A stretch of 64,000 nt of DNA from Lachnospiraceae bacterium. GTDB taxonomy: Bacteria > Bacillota > Clostridia > Lachnospirales > Lachnospiraceae. Within the stretch, counting starts at the first letter, position 1, and each line of letters opens with the position of its first letter. The notes below the pieces were generated by a model. The model searched no databases and was not told where the DNA came from. It worked only from the letters and a program-made list of their open reading frames with translations. Where the stretch lies: the NCBI GenBank assembly GCA_022769665.1, contig JALEIR010000050.1, positions 1-64,000 on the forward strand, given 5' to 3'. Shown here piece by piece: positions 18,181 to 26,579 of the stretch. The position numbers and the translations under genes were made by a program.

Positions 18181-19458
18181 ATGGGAACAGTACTTGATTA
18201 TATAAAAGAATACGGTGATTGTTCCTTTCGGGATATGCCCATGACGGAGGTGGACAGCCTGGCGCTCTGCCAGTTGTCTTACCTGAAGTTTGACGGTATG
18301 GTTCCCGGGGTACGGGAGAACAAAAAGTCAGTCACCCTGATGAGCCTGAAGGAGCATTCCGATTATGAAAAGCTGTTTGCGGATGTGCGCTATGAGGAAG
18401 TAAACCGTGCGCTGATAGAGGGAATGCTGGCGGGAAGACGTTACCGGAACATGAAGCTGAACTGCTATGTCAATGTGGTTGAAAAGCAATGGGAGACACA
18501 GTTTTCAGCGATTACCTTCCTGTTGGATGACGGTACTGTGTATGTGGCTTATCGTGGGACGGACGAGACAATTGTGGGTTGGAAGGAAGACTTTAACATG
18601 GCATTTTTGTCTCCGATACCCGGACAGGAATATGGCGTTGGGTATTTGAATTCTGTAGCAGATAAAATTCGTGTCCCGTTTTATGTGGGGGGACATTCCA
18701 AAGGGGGAAACCTTGCTGTATACAGTGCCATGAACTGTAGACCGGAGGTGCAGGACAGAATTATCAGAATTTTCAGTATGGATGGGCCCGGTTTCCGCCC
18801 GGAAGTACTGGAAAAAGACAGATATGATTTGATAGCGGACAGGGTTACAAAAATTCTGCCCCATTCTTCACTTGTGGGTATGCTGTTTGAATCCGATATG
18901 AACTATCAGGTGGTAGCCAGCAAGACCTTTGGATTGGCTCAGCATGATCCGTATACCTGGCTGGTGGAGGGAGATCATCTGAAGCATGTAAACGATATTT
19001 ATGAGCGCAGAAAGCGGATGGACAATACTCTGAACACATGGATATTGTCATTGGATGAGAAGCAACTGAGAATCTTTGTGGATACCTTATATCAGGTAAT
19101 TTCCGCCTCCAAGGCAGACAACTTGATTGAGTTCACCGCAGAATGGAAGACAAGCATGAACAGAATCGTTGCCGCCTTGAAGGAGGTGGACGAGGATACG
19201 GTTAAAGTCTTAAAAACGGTAATCAAGGCGTTGTTTGAAATCGCCGGTGCAAATATGAAAGAAGAGATTTCAAAAAACACAAGGGATGTCATTTCCGGGA
19301 CGAAAGAATTAATGAAGCAAAGTAAGTCAAAACATTCTCGCCGGAAATTGCAGTCCGGGACGCATCAAGACGCTCCGGATGCCACTGCACCCCAAGAATC
19401 GGCAAAACTTCATGGACAAGGGCTTCCGGGCAGCCATCCGCCATGCAGTGCTGAATGA
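18181..19458 (+). CDS. Mbeg1-like (DUF2974) alpha/beta-hydrolase family protein
   Basis: A 425-residue protein of the Mbeg1/DUF2974 family. The lipase-like nucleophile elbow GHSKGG is at about residue 170, preceded by TVYVAYRGTDETIVGW, the usual arrangement in this family. Substrate unknown; probably a cytoplasmic lipase or esterase-like enzyme. The ATG follows GGGGGAGGAAGCAAT. The last 170 bases (about 56 residues, Lys/Ser/Pro-rich and without hydrophobic periodicity) are antisense to the end of the convergent C26-peptidase gene. The family fold seems complete by about residue 375, so the tail may be a late extension after loss of an earlier stop. Confidence 0.82.
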   Translation: MGTVLDYIKEYGDCSFRDMPMTEVDSLALCQLSYLKFDGMVPGVRENKKSVTLMSLKEHSDYEKLFADVRYEEVNRALIEGMLAGRRYRNMKLNCYVNVVEKQWETQFSAITFLLDDGTVYVAYRGTDETIVGWKEDFNMAFLSPIPGQEYGVGYLNSVADKIRVPFYVGGHSKGGNLAVYSAMNCRPEVQDRIIRIFSMDGPGFRPEVLEKDRYDLIADRVTKILPHSSLVGMLFESDMNYQVVASKTFGLAQHDPYTWLVEGDHLKHVNDIYERRKRMDNTLNTWILSLDEKQLRIFVDTLYQVISASKADNLIEFTAEWKTSMNRIVAALKEVDEDTVKVLKTVIKALFEIAGANMKEEISKNTRDVISGTKELMKQSKSKHSRRKLQSGTHQDAPDATAPQESAKLHGQGLPGSHPPCSAE

Positions 19459-19936
19459 TTTTCAGTCCGGTGCCGGGCTTACCGATGGATTGGTGATGGG
19501 CACTGTTGACTGTGATTGGACTGCCGTATAAATCGTATAACCAGGATGTATTTTCAACAACGGTGGCGTGATATTGATCGCCATCGCTGTATTTATGTAA
19601 CTCTGCGGTTTTCAAATTCTGAACAATGGTTCCACCAAGGCCGACATTAATTACCTGCATGCCCTTACAGATTCCGAGGACCGGTTTTCGCTCACGGATG
19701 CAAAGCTCAAGAGCCTGAAACTGTAGAATATCCAGTTCGGTGTCAATATTATGGGAACCATGGTTCTTTTCTCCGAAGAATGCGGGGGTAATGTCGCCGC
19801 CTCCGGGGAGAATCAGGGCATCACATACCGTGATTTCTCCAAGATTTAATGTGACCCGAGGCTCTATTCCGACGGAGTCAACATATCTGACATAATTTTC
19901 CGTGGCCGTTTTTTTGCCTGCAATTGCTATTTTCAT
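19289..19936 (-). CDS. gamma-glutamyl-gamma-aminobutyrate hydrolase-like peptidase C26
   Basis: A 215-residue class I glutamine-amidotransferase-fold hydrolase. The nucleophile Cys90 lies in VLGICKGMQVIN, and the catalytic His/Glu in VQWHPE close to residue 190; LPGGGDITP supplies the oxyanion region. Family members cleave gamma-glutamyl amides such as gamma-glutamyl-GABA, but the true substrate is not deducible. The ATG at 19936 has a weak AGAGGTTAAAA upstream. The 3' end overlaps the convergent Mbeg1-like gene by 170 bases. Confidence 0.88.
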   Translation of the reverse strand: MKIAIAGKKTATENYVRYVDSVGIEPRVTLNLGEITVCDALILPGGGDITPAFFGEKNHGSHNIDTELDILQFQALELCIRERKPVLGICKGMQVINVGLGGTIVQNLKTAELHKYSDGDQYHATVVENTSWLYDLYGSPITVNSAHHQSIGKPGTGLKIIQHCMADGCPEALVHEVLPILGVQWHPERLDASRTAISGENVLTYFASLILSSRK

Positions 19937-19972
19937 TTTTAACCTCTATAAAGACTGTTTCATTAGTATATG

Positions 19973-20001
19973 TTGTGATGTTCGGAAAAATCTGTTAAAA
20001 T
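19973..20001 (+). promoter_or_regulatory. sigma-A promoter of the YfhO gene
   Basis: TTGTGA, 17-bp spacer, TAAAAT, about 40 bases before the start codon. Confidence 0.55.
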
Positions 20002-20041
20002 AGCATTGCTTTTATTGTTTATCGGGTAAGAGGTTTTGAAT

Positions 20042-22645
20042 ATGAAAATAAAGAGAAAGTTTCCGGTGTTGATTTTGGCTTTTCTGATGCCGGTAACGGT
20101 GATGTTGGTGCTTTTTATCATTAACGGAATATATCCGTTTGGGGACAGAACTTTTTTGTCCGCCGATTTATATCATCAGTATATGCCCTTTTTCAGCGAA
20201 CTGCTTCACAAGGTGAGAGGAGGGGAAAATCTAAACTTTTCCTTCCATGTGGGAATCGGTTCCAATTTTCTTGCCCTGTTTGTCTACTATCTGGCCAGTC
20301 CTTTTCATGCGCTTGCTTTTTTGGTTCCGGAGGCTTTTTTGACGGAATTTATCGGGTATTTGGTTGTATTGAAGACGGGCCTCTGCGGTCTGACCGCCTG
20401 TAATTATCTGCAAAAGCATTTTCATACGAAGGATGTTGCCACTCTGCTTTTTTCTATGTTTTACGCCTTTTCCGGTTTTATGGCGGCTTATAATTACAAT
20501 ATCATGTGGGTGGACTGTATCTGGCTCCTTCCTTTGATTGTGCTGGGGCTGGAGAGACTGGTGAAGGAGGGAAAGTGCGGTCTGTATTGTATGACGTTGG
20601 CTTTTTCCATCTTTACAAATTACTATCTTTCTATCATGATATGCATTTTTTTAGTGCTGTATTTTGGATACCTTCTTGTGGTAGAGGGAGAGCATCGTTT
20701 TCGCAGCGCCGGAAATTTTATACTGTTTTCTCTTCTGGCCGGAGGTATGGCGGCAGTACTTTTGATTCCGGAGGTCTGCGCTATTCTTCAGACCGATTTC
20801 GGCGATATGGATTTTCCCGCGAAGGTGGAGTCTTATTTTTCCGTGTTGGATATGCTGGCAAGGCATTGCGTGTGCGTTTATACGGAGCGGGGACTGAATC
20901 ATTGGCCCAATATCTATTGTGGCAGTGCGGTGCTGATGTTGATTCCCATGTACTTGATGAACAGACAGATATCCATACGTGAGAAGTTTTGTAAAATGGG
21001 ACTTGCAGGCTTTTTGCTGCTAAGCTTTTCTACCAATATTCTGGATTTTGTGTGGCATGGGTTTAATTATCCGGATTCCCTGCCGGCAAGGCAGTCCTTT
21101 CTATATATCTTTTTGGTATTAACTATGTGTTATGATGCCTACCATCATGTGAGGGAAGCGGACAGGCAGCAAATTTTATACGGTTTTCTTTGGGCAGCCG
21201 GTTTTATTCTGTTCTGCGAAAAGTTTGTGGACAATGAGGACTTTGAATTGGGAGTAAAGCTGCTGACATTGGTGTTTGTGGCACTGTATGCGGTCCTTTT
21301 GTATCTGAGTAGAACCAGAGACAGGAGAGAGGTAAGATATGCTGTCGCTCTGGTGGCTTTTGTGGCGGTTATTGCGGAGTGCGGTATCAATACCTGGGAT
21401 ACAAGCATCGGTACTACAAGCCGCTCTGCATATCTGGGTCAGCAGGAGGACTATAAAGCGCTCTACGAGATTACAAAGGAGAGGGAAGACAGTTTGTACC
21501 GGGTGGAAAAATTTACCCGGAAGACGAAAAATGATGCAACATTGACAGGTTATCCTTCCGCCAGTGTGTTTTCGTCCACCATGGATTCCCGGGTTATGGA
21601 TTTGTATACCAGGCTGGGAATGCGGCACAGCAAGGTGTATTACAGCTTTGACGGTGCCACGGCATTTACAGCGGCATTGTTGAATGTTAATTACATGTTT
21701 GGGGACTCACCGGATTATGAGTGTAGTCTGTATACGAAGCTGGCTCAGAGCGAAGATGTTTATCTGTATGAGAGTAATGCCACGCTGCCCTTCGGCTATG
21801 TGGTACCCACAGGGTACGATATCCCGGAGGGGTATGACGATCAGGCCCTGAAGCTGCAGAACCGAATGGTTGAGGAACTTGGAATAGAAGGAAAGTTGTT
21901 TGAAGCGGTGCAGGAAACAGATGTGGGAGACGATATCCGGCTCACCGCCGGAGAAAGCGGTATCTATTACGGTCTTTTGACCACATCCGGGACAAAGAAG
22001 GTTGAGTGTATCGGCGGCAGCAGAGATGAAGAGGTCTTCAGCGATTTAAAACGAGGCTGTATCCTGTATCTGGGGTATTTGGAGCAGGGGCAGACAGTGA
22101 CTCTGACCAATGGAGATGAGGAGGACGAGACACCGAATATCGGTGTGGACATCTATAGATTAAATGAAGCAGTGTTGGATGAGGTACTTGACATGCTCTC
22201 AGAGCAGCATCCGGAGAATGTAGTTTGGGAGAGCGATTTTGTTTCGGTAGATATAACGTTGGAAAATGCAGGACGTCTTGTTTTATCGGTGCCGTATGAG
22301 GACGGCTGGCATGTGAAAATCAACGGAGTGGAGACAGAAGGACAGTTGTTTGGCGGTTGTCTCGCGGCTTTCGACCTGGAACCGGGAGAGTATATGATAG
22401 AGATGAAATATCGTCCGGTGGGTTCTGTGGCCGGAGTGATTGTCAGTGTTGTATGTATCACCATGTTTATAGGAATCATGCTGTGGCGCAGGAAAAGAGA
22501 TAGACGGAGAGGAAGCAGGGGTGCGGAAGAGGGAGCTTGTAGACCCGAAAAGAATGTGGCAGAGGCAGGAGACAGCATAGCCGAAGGAAATTTGAACGAG
22601 GCGGATGACAACAGAACCGTTGAAACGGCAGAAGGAGAGGTATAG
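20042..22645 (+). CDS. YfhO-family multi-pass membrane protein
   Basis: An 867-residue membrane protein. The ATG at 20042 is eight bases after AAGAGG; a TTG two codons earlier is too close. It has about a dozen hydrophobic helices from residue 8 to ~465, an extracytoplasmic soluble region to ~790, a final helix (~800-822) and a charged cytoplasmic tail. The features FSADLYHQYMPFF-like (LSADLYHQYMPFFSE) and NYNIMWVDCIWLLPLI are characteristic of YfhO, a GT-C-like family linked to glycosylation of teichoic acids. Probably a glycosyltransferase acting outside the membrane. An FAD dehydrogenase gene follows three bases later, a purely positional link. Confidence 0.88.
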   Translation: MKIKRKFPVLILAFLMPVTVMLVLFIINGIYPFGDRTFLSADLYHQYMPFFSELLHKVRGGENLNFSFHVGIGSNFLALFVYYLASPFHALAFLVPEAFLTEFIGYLVVLKTGLCGLTACNYLQKHFHTKDVATLLFSMFYAFSGFMAAYNYNIMWVDCIWLLPLIVLGLERLVKEGKCGLYCMTLAFSIFTNYYLSIMICIFLVLYFGYLLVVEGEHRFRSAGNFILFSLLAGGMAAVLLIPEVCAILQTDFGDMDFPAKVESYFSVLDMLARHCVCVYTERGLNHWPNIYCGSAVLMLIPMYLMNRQISIREKFCKMGLAGFLLLSFSTNILDFVWHGFNYPDSLPARQSFLYIFLVLTMCYDAYHHVREADRQQILYGFLWAAGFILFCEKFVDNEDFELGVKLLTLVFVALYAVLLYLSRTRDRREVRYAVALVAFVAVIAECGINTWDTSIGTTSRSAYLGQQEDYKALYEITKEREDSLYRVEKFTRKTKNDATLTGYPSASVFSSTMDSRVMDLYTRLGMRHSKVYYSFDGATAFTAALLNVNYMFGDSPDYECSLYTKLAQSEDVYLYESNATLPFGYVVPTGYDIPEGYDDQALKLQNRMVEELGIEGKLFEAVQETDVGDDIRLTAGESGIYYGLLTTSGTKKVECIGGSRDEEVFSDLKRGCILYLGYLEQGQTVTLTNGDEEDETPNIGVDIYRLNEAVLDEVLDMLSEQHPENVVWESDFVSVDITLENAGRLVLSVPYEDGWHVKINGVETEGQLFGGCLAAFDLEPGEYMIEMKYRPVGSVAGVIVSVVCITMFIGIMLWRRKRDRRRGSRGAEEGACRPEKNVAEAGDSIAEGNLNEADDNRTVETAEGEV

Positions 22646-22648
22646 AGT

Positions 22649-24016
22649 ATGAAGTATGATGTGATTATTGTTGGTGCGGGACCGGGAGGAATTTTTTCAG
22701 CATATGAGCTGATGAAGAATAATAAGAAGCTGAAGGTGGCAGTGTTTGAGGCGGGACATTCTTTGGAGAAGAGGCATTGTCCCATTGACGGAGATAAGGT
22801 AAAGAACTGCATCGGCTGTAAGTCCTGCTCTATCATGAGCGGTTTCGGAGGAGCAGGGGCATTCTCCGACGGAAAATATAATATCACCAATGATTTCGGC
22901 GGTACCTTGTACGAGTATGTAGGTAGAAAAGAAGCCATCGATCTGATGAAGTATGTGGACGGCATCAATATGAAGTACGGCGGAGAGGGAACAAAGATGT
23001 ATTCCACTGCCGGCACACAGTTTAAGAAGTTGTGTCTGCAGAATAAACTGAATCTGCTGGATGCTTCCGTCCGTCATCTGGGCACGGATATTAATTTTAT
23101 TGTGTTGGAAAATTTATATGCGGATTTGAAAGATAAGGTGGACTTTTTCTTTGATACGCCTGTGACGGAAATTGAATTGGCAGAGGGAGGCTACCGGGTA
23201 CGCTGTGAAAGTGAAAGCTATGAGTGTGAAAAGTGCATAATTTCTGTTGGGCGAAGCGGCAGTAAATGGATGGAGACGGTGTGCAAAAAGCTGGACATTC
23301 CTACCAAATCGAACCGTGTGGATATTGGTGTCAGAGTAGAGCTTCCGGCAGTGATTTTTTCTCATCTGACGGATGAACTTTACGAGAGTAAAATAGTTTA
23401 TCGCACGGAGAAATTTGAGGATAATGTACGTACTTTCTGTATGAATCCTTACGGCATTGTGGTGAATGAAAATACCAACGGTATTGTCACCGTAAACGGA
23501 CACAGTTACGAGGATGTAGAAAAGCGGACAGCCAACACCAACTTTGCATTGTTGGTGGCAAAGCATTTTTCAGAGCCTTTTAAGGACAGTAACGGCTACG
23601 GCGAGAGCATTGCAAGACTGTCCAACATGCTGGGCGGCGGAGTCATTGTCCAGAGATTCGGGGACCTGGTTCGGGGACGTAGGAGCAATGCCAAGCGAAT
23701 AGAAGAGGGTCTGGTTCAGCCTACGCTGGCAGCAACTCCGGGAGATTTGAGCCTGGTTCTGCCCAAGCGAATCCTGGACGGTATCATTGAAATGATTTAC
23801 GCGCTGGATAAGATTGCACCGGGTACCGCAAACGATGATACACTGTTATACGGTGTGGAAGTGAAGTTCTACAATATGGAGGTGGAGCTGGACCAAAATC
23901 TGGAATGCTGTCATAAGGGTCTATATATTATCGGGGACGGCAGCGGAGTCACCCATTCCCTTTCTCATGCTTCCGCCAGCGGTGTGTATGTTGCAAGAAA
24001 GATAACGGAATCATGA
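22649..24016 (+). CDS. FAD-dependent dehydrogenase (COG2509 type)
   Basis: A 455-residue flavoprotein. The N-terminal Rossmann FAD motif is VGAGPGG (8-14); a Cys-rich segment NCIGCKSC is followed by GFGGAGAFSDGK, and the C-terminus has the second FAD motif YIIGDGSGVTHSLSHA. The ATG follows AAGGAGAGGTATAGAGT, three bases after the YfhO stop, so they are co-transcribed. The family is widespread in Clostridia but its substrate is not established. The clustered cysteines could hold a metal or act in redox chemistry. Confidence 0.88.
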   Translation: MKYDVIIVGAGPGGIFSAYELMKNNKKLKVAVFEAGHSLEKRHCPIDGDKVKNCIGCKSCSIMSGFGGAGAFSDGKYNITNDFGGTLYEYVGRKEAIDLMKYVDGINMKYGGEGTKMYSTAGTQFKKLCLQNKLNLLDASVRHLGTDINFIVLENLYADLKDKVDFFFDTPVTEIELAEGGYRVRCESESYECEKCIISVGRSGSKWMETVCKKLDIPTKSNRVDIGVRVELPAVIFSHLTDELYESKIVYRTEKFEDNVRTFCMNPYGIVVNENTNGIVTVNGHSYEDVEKRTANTNFALLVAKHFSEPFKDSNGYGESIARLSNMLGGGVIVQRFGDLVRGRRSNAKRIEEGLVQPTLAATPGDLSLVLPKRILDGIIEMIYALDKIAPGTANDDTLLYGVEVKFYNMEVELDQNLECCHKGLYIIGDGSGVTHSLSHASASGVYVARKITES

Positions 24017-24039
24017 AAAAATCAGCAAAATGTGTATAA

Positions 24040-24126
24040 GATAACGCTGAAATGTATGAGAGTCTGGGCTTTCGCCCTACCGGTGAGGTGGATGAAGATG
24101 AGATTGTCATGAGCATGGAGCTATAG
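24040..24126 (+). pseudogene. GNAT acetyltransferase C-terminal remnant
   Basis: Twenty-eight codons ending in TAG encode the end of a GNAT domain: MYESLGFRPTGEVDEDE followed by IVMSMEL, the usual beta6-beta7 end of these enzymes. The preceding in-frame codon is a stop, there is no start or ribosome binding site, and the rest of the gene is absent. It begins 23 bases after the FAD-dehydrogenase stop. It is a relic, not an active gene. Confidence 0.75.
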
Positions 24127-24148
24127 CCTGCAGGAGGAGAGAAAGATA

Positions 24149-24358
24149 ATGAAGGATAAAGCATTGAAAGAAAAAGTGGGGAAAGCATTGCTTTGGACGG
24201 CTACAGTATTCCTGGGCTGTATTGTGTCTAATCAATTGAACAAGGAGCCGCTGGATTGGCAGACGGCAGTTATTGCAGGTGTCACTGTGGGAGTTGTGGT
24301 TTTCCTGTGGAACGTTTTGGCGGAATTCATCAGACAGAGGAAGAACAAGAAGAAATAG
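24149..24358 (+). CDS. small two-helix membrane protein (69 aa)
   Basis: A 69-residue protein with a basic N-terminus, two hydrophobic segments (about 13-29 and 38-58) and a very basic C-terminal tail (RQRKNKKK). The ATG has a strong GGAGGAGAGAAAGATA upstream. Predicted topology: helical hairpin with both termini inside. No family recognised; it could be a small membrane-associated regulator or transport accessory. It lies in a degraded GNAT neighbourhood. Confidence 0.7.
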   Translation: MKDKALKEKVGKALLWTATVFLGCIVSNQLNKEPLDWQTAVIAGVTVGVVVFLWNVLAEFIRQRKNKKK

Positions 24359-24436
24359 GAAGACAGAAGAAACAAGCAGGCAGAAGAAACAAGAAGACAG
24401 AAAAATTAGCAGACTGAAGAATAAGAAGAAATAAGG
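24359..24436 (+). repeat. imperfect purine-rich tandem repeats
   Basis: Four degenerate ~16-20 base units built on AGACAGAAGAAACAAG follow the stop of the small membrane protein. They look like slippage copies of its AAGAACAAGAAGAAATAG 3' end. Confidence 0.6.
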
Positions 24437-24444
24437 AAAATAGA

Positions 24445-24867
24445 ATGGAAAGTGTAGAAGAAGTTCTGGTTCGCTACGGTGAAGAGCAGGATTATGCGGA
24501 TGTGGAAGAAATTATGCAGCAGGTTCAGAAGCTGCACACCCGGTGGAGACCTGATATCTATAAAGATGTTGTTCCTATTTTAACTTTTGACACTTATATG
24601 AGTTTTTTGAAAGAAAATCAGGTCATCGTAGCTTGGGTGGATGGAAAGGTTGTCGGACTACTGATTTATGTGACGAGAAATATTTCCGGTGGCCCCATGC
24701 GGGAGAGAAAAGTATTGTTCGTGGATTCTATGGCGGTGGATGAAGCGTACCGGGGAAAAGGAATTGGTCATAAGTTGTTCGCGTTTGCAAGGCAGATATA
24801 CACTGACCAGGGATACGACGGTTTTGAACTACAGGTAAATGCGAAAAACCAAGTAATTAAGAGATGA
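24445..24867 (+). CDS. GNAT-family N-acetyltransferase, C-terminally truncated
   Basis: A 140-residue GNAT protein with the acetyl-CoA-binding loop in VDEAYRGKGIGHKLF (Q/RxxGxG/A motif) near residues 97-111. After FELQVNAKNQ it stops at VIKR, without the last ~25 residues (the YxxLGF strand-helix) that nearly all GNAT enzymes need. Downstream frames do not continue it. It probably decayed recently and may be inactive. The start ATG lies nine bases after AAGGAAAAT. A complete GNAT gene follows and a C-terminal fragment of another precedes. Confidence 0.7.
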   Translation: MESVEEVLVRYGEEQDYADVEEIMQQVQKLHTRWRPDIYKDVVPILTFDTYMSFLKENQVIVAWVDGKVVGLLIYVTRNISGGPMRERKVLFVDSMAVDEAYRGKGIGHKLFAFARQIYTDQGYDGFELQVNAKNQVIKR

Positions 24868-24987
24868 ATCGTTCGCCGTGAAGATAAGTTGGCAGGCTAC
24901 GGTTGAATTCCCTGATAAGAGAAAACAAGTTCCGACAATCTAATAGTCTAAGCATAAATGAAATATATTATGGGAAGTGAGAAGGGT

Positions 24988-25473
24988 ATGCAGATTCGTA
25001 AAGCCACAATGGAGGATTGGGCGACAATAAGTGAAATATACGCCGGAGCCAGACGGTTTATGGCAGAACACGGCAATGCAACTCAGTGGGGGAAGACAAA
25101 TCCTCCGGAGGAATTGTTGCTGGCGAACATAGCAGATGGAAATTTGTATGTCTGCATGGACAGCGACGTTGTTGCTGCGGTGTTTTACTTTGCGGTAGAG
25201 GAGGACCCTACTTATCGTGTGATAGAGGACGGAGCGTGGCTGAATGATGAGCCTTACGGAGTGGTACATCGGATTGCCTCTGCAAGGACTACCAAGGGAG
25301 CCGCTTCCTTTTGTATGAATTGGGCCTTTGCGCAAACCGGTAATATCAGGATAGATACCCACGAGAACAATATTCCCATGCAGAATATGTTGAAAAAGAA
25401 CGGATTTCAATACTGCGGAAGAATCTATTTGGAAAACGGTGACCCGAGGATTGCCTTTCAAAAGATAAGCTGA
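24988..25473 (+). CDS. GNAT-family N-acetyltransferase
   Basis: A 161-residue complete GNAT enzyme beginning MQIRKATMEDW, the normal first strand of the fold. In-frame ATGs at 24958 and 24970 give longer versions, but GAAGTGAG lies upstream of 24988 and the family N-terminus fits there. Positions typical of the family: central strand GVVHRIASARTT, and ENNIPMQNMLKKNGFQYCG close to the C-terminus. It lacks the classic RxxGxG loop (TTKGAASF instead), as in a known subgroup of clostridial GNATs. Acetyl acceptor unknown. Confidence 0.85.
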   Translation: MQIRKATMEDWATISEIYAGARRFMAEHGNATQWGKTNPPEELLLANIADGNLYVCMDSDVVAAVFYFAVEEDPTYRVIEDGAWLNDEPYGVVHRIASARTTKGAASFCMNWAFAQTGNIRIDTHENNIPMQNMLKKNGFQYCGRIYLENGDPRIAFQKIS

Positions 25474-25508
25474 AAGGATGAGAAAATCATGAGTGAAAGT
25501 TCAAATTA

Positions 25509-25546
25509 GGGAGGTTGAAAGGAAACAGGGAGGTTGAAAGGAAACA
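25509..25546 (+). repeat. perfect 19-bp tandem duplication
   Basis: Two identical 19-base copies of GGGAGGTTGAAAGGAAACA, head to tail, 11 bases upstream of the purC promoter. Each copy contains a Shine-Dalgarno-like GGGAGG with no start codon behind it. Confidence 0.9.
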
Positions 25547-25556
25547 GGAAAAGGTC

Positions 25557-25585
25557 TTGATTTTTTCCCAGGAATACAATACACT
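25557..25585 (+). promoter_or_regulatory. sigma-A promoter of purC
   Basis: TTGATT, 17-bp spacer, TACACT; the leader to the start codon would be about 37 bases, too short for a purine riboswitch. Confidence 0.6.
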
Positions 25586-25627
25586 CTAAAGAGAGCTTTT
25601 ACATACCAAAATAACGGAGGCAAAAAA

Positions 25628-26509
25628 ATGAGCGTTCAGGAGCTTAAGCCCATCAAAGAGGGCAAGGTACGTGAGATTTATGATAACGGTGACAGCCTGA
25701 TTATGGTTGCAACCGACAGAATCAGCTGTTTTGATGTGATTCTGAACAACAAGGTAGATAAGAAGGGTACTGTGCTGACTCAGATGTCAAAGTTCTGGTT
25801 TGACATGACAGAGGACATCCTTCCCAATCACATGATTTCCGTTGATGTCAATGATATGCCTGAGTTTTTCAGACAGGAAAAATTCGACGGAAACAGTATG
25901 ATGTGCCGTAAGCTTAACATGCTTCCCGTGGAATGCATAGTACGCGGATATATTACCGGAAGCGGCTGGGCAAGCTATAAAGAGAATGGTACTGTCTGCG
26001 GTATCAAGCTGCCAGAGGGATTAAGAGAGTCCGACAAGCTGCCTGAGCCTATTTATACCCCTTCCACCAAAGCCGAAATCGGAGACCATGACGAGAATAT
26101 CTCCTTTGAACAGAGTGTGGATTATCTGGAGAAGCGTTTCCCCGGCAAGGGTCTGGAGTACGCTACCAAGTTGCGTGATTATACCATTGCGCTTTACAAG
26201 AAATGTGCAGAGTATGCGCTGACCAGAGGAATAATTATTGCGGACACCAAGTTTGAGTTTGGTTTGGACGAGGAGGGAAATATTGTTATAGGAGATGAGA
26301 TGCTTACTCCAGACAGTTCCCGCTTCTGGCCCGCAGAAGGGTATGAGCCCGGACACGGACAGCCTTCCTTTGACAAGCAGTTTGCCCGCGACTGGCTGAA
26401 GGCAAATCCGGATAACAACTGGACACTGCCCCAGGATATTGTGGACAAGACGATTAACAAGTATCTGCAAGGCTACGAGCTCCTGACAGGTAAGCCTCTG
26501 AATAAGTAA
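25628..26509 (+). CDS. purC: SAICAR synthetase (phosphoribosylaminoimidazole-succinocarboxamide synthase)
   Basis: A 293-residue ATP-dependent ligase joining CAIR and aspartate in de novo purine synthesis. It begins LKPIKEGKVREIYDNGDSL, the nucleotide-binding start of the family, followed by VECIVRGYITGSGW and IIADTKFEFG; EMLTPDSSRFWP is the C-terminal signature. The length is closer to the ~300-residue form (as in yeast and some Clostridia) than the ~240-residue Bacillus type. The ATG follows ACGGAGGCAAAAAA. Unlike in most Firmicutes, it is not in a pur operon here. Confidence 0.95.
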   Translation: MSVQELKPIKEGKVREIYDNGDSLIMVATDRISCFDVILNNKVDKKGTVLTQMSKFWFDMTEDILPNHMISVDVNDMPEFFRQEKFDGNSMMCRKLNMLPVECIVRGYITGSGWASYKENGTVCGIKLPEGLRESDKLPEPIYTPSTKAEIGDHDENISFEQSVDYLEKRFPGKGLEYATKLRDYTIALYKKCAEYALTRGIIIADTKFEFGLDEEGNIVIGDEMLTPDSSRFWPAEGYEPGHGQPSFDKQFARDWLKANPDNNWTLPQDIVDKTINKYLQGYELLTGKPLNK

Positions 26510-26524
26510 TAGGTCAAATGATAT

Positions 26525-26560
26525 AAAGCGGCACGGGAGTTTTTCCTGATGCCGCTTTTT
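26525..26560 (+). terminator. Rho-independent terminator after purC
   Basis: AAAGCGGCA / TGCCGCTTT stem with a 16-base loop and a five-T tail, 16 bases after the purC stop. Confidence 0.85.
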
Positions 26561-26579
26561 GACAGTGGGGGACAAAATC

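Noticed and set aside
25474-25627. Purine riboswitch upstream of purC
   Set aside because: The leader after the TTGATT/TACACT promoter is only about 37 bases and lacks the aptamer's conserved loops.
26559-26579. TTG start of the hybrid kinase at 26559
   Set aside because: It lies inside the T-run of the purC terminator and has no Shine-Dalgarno; ATG 26580 is used.
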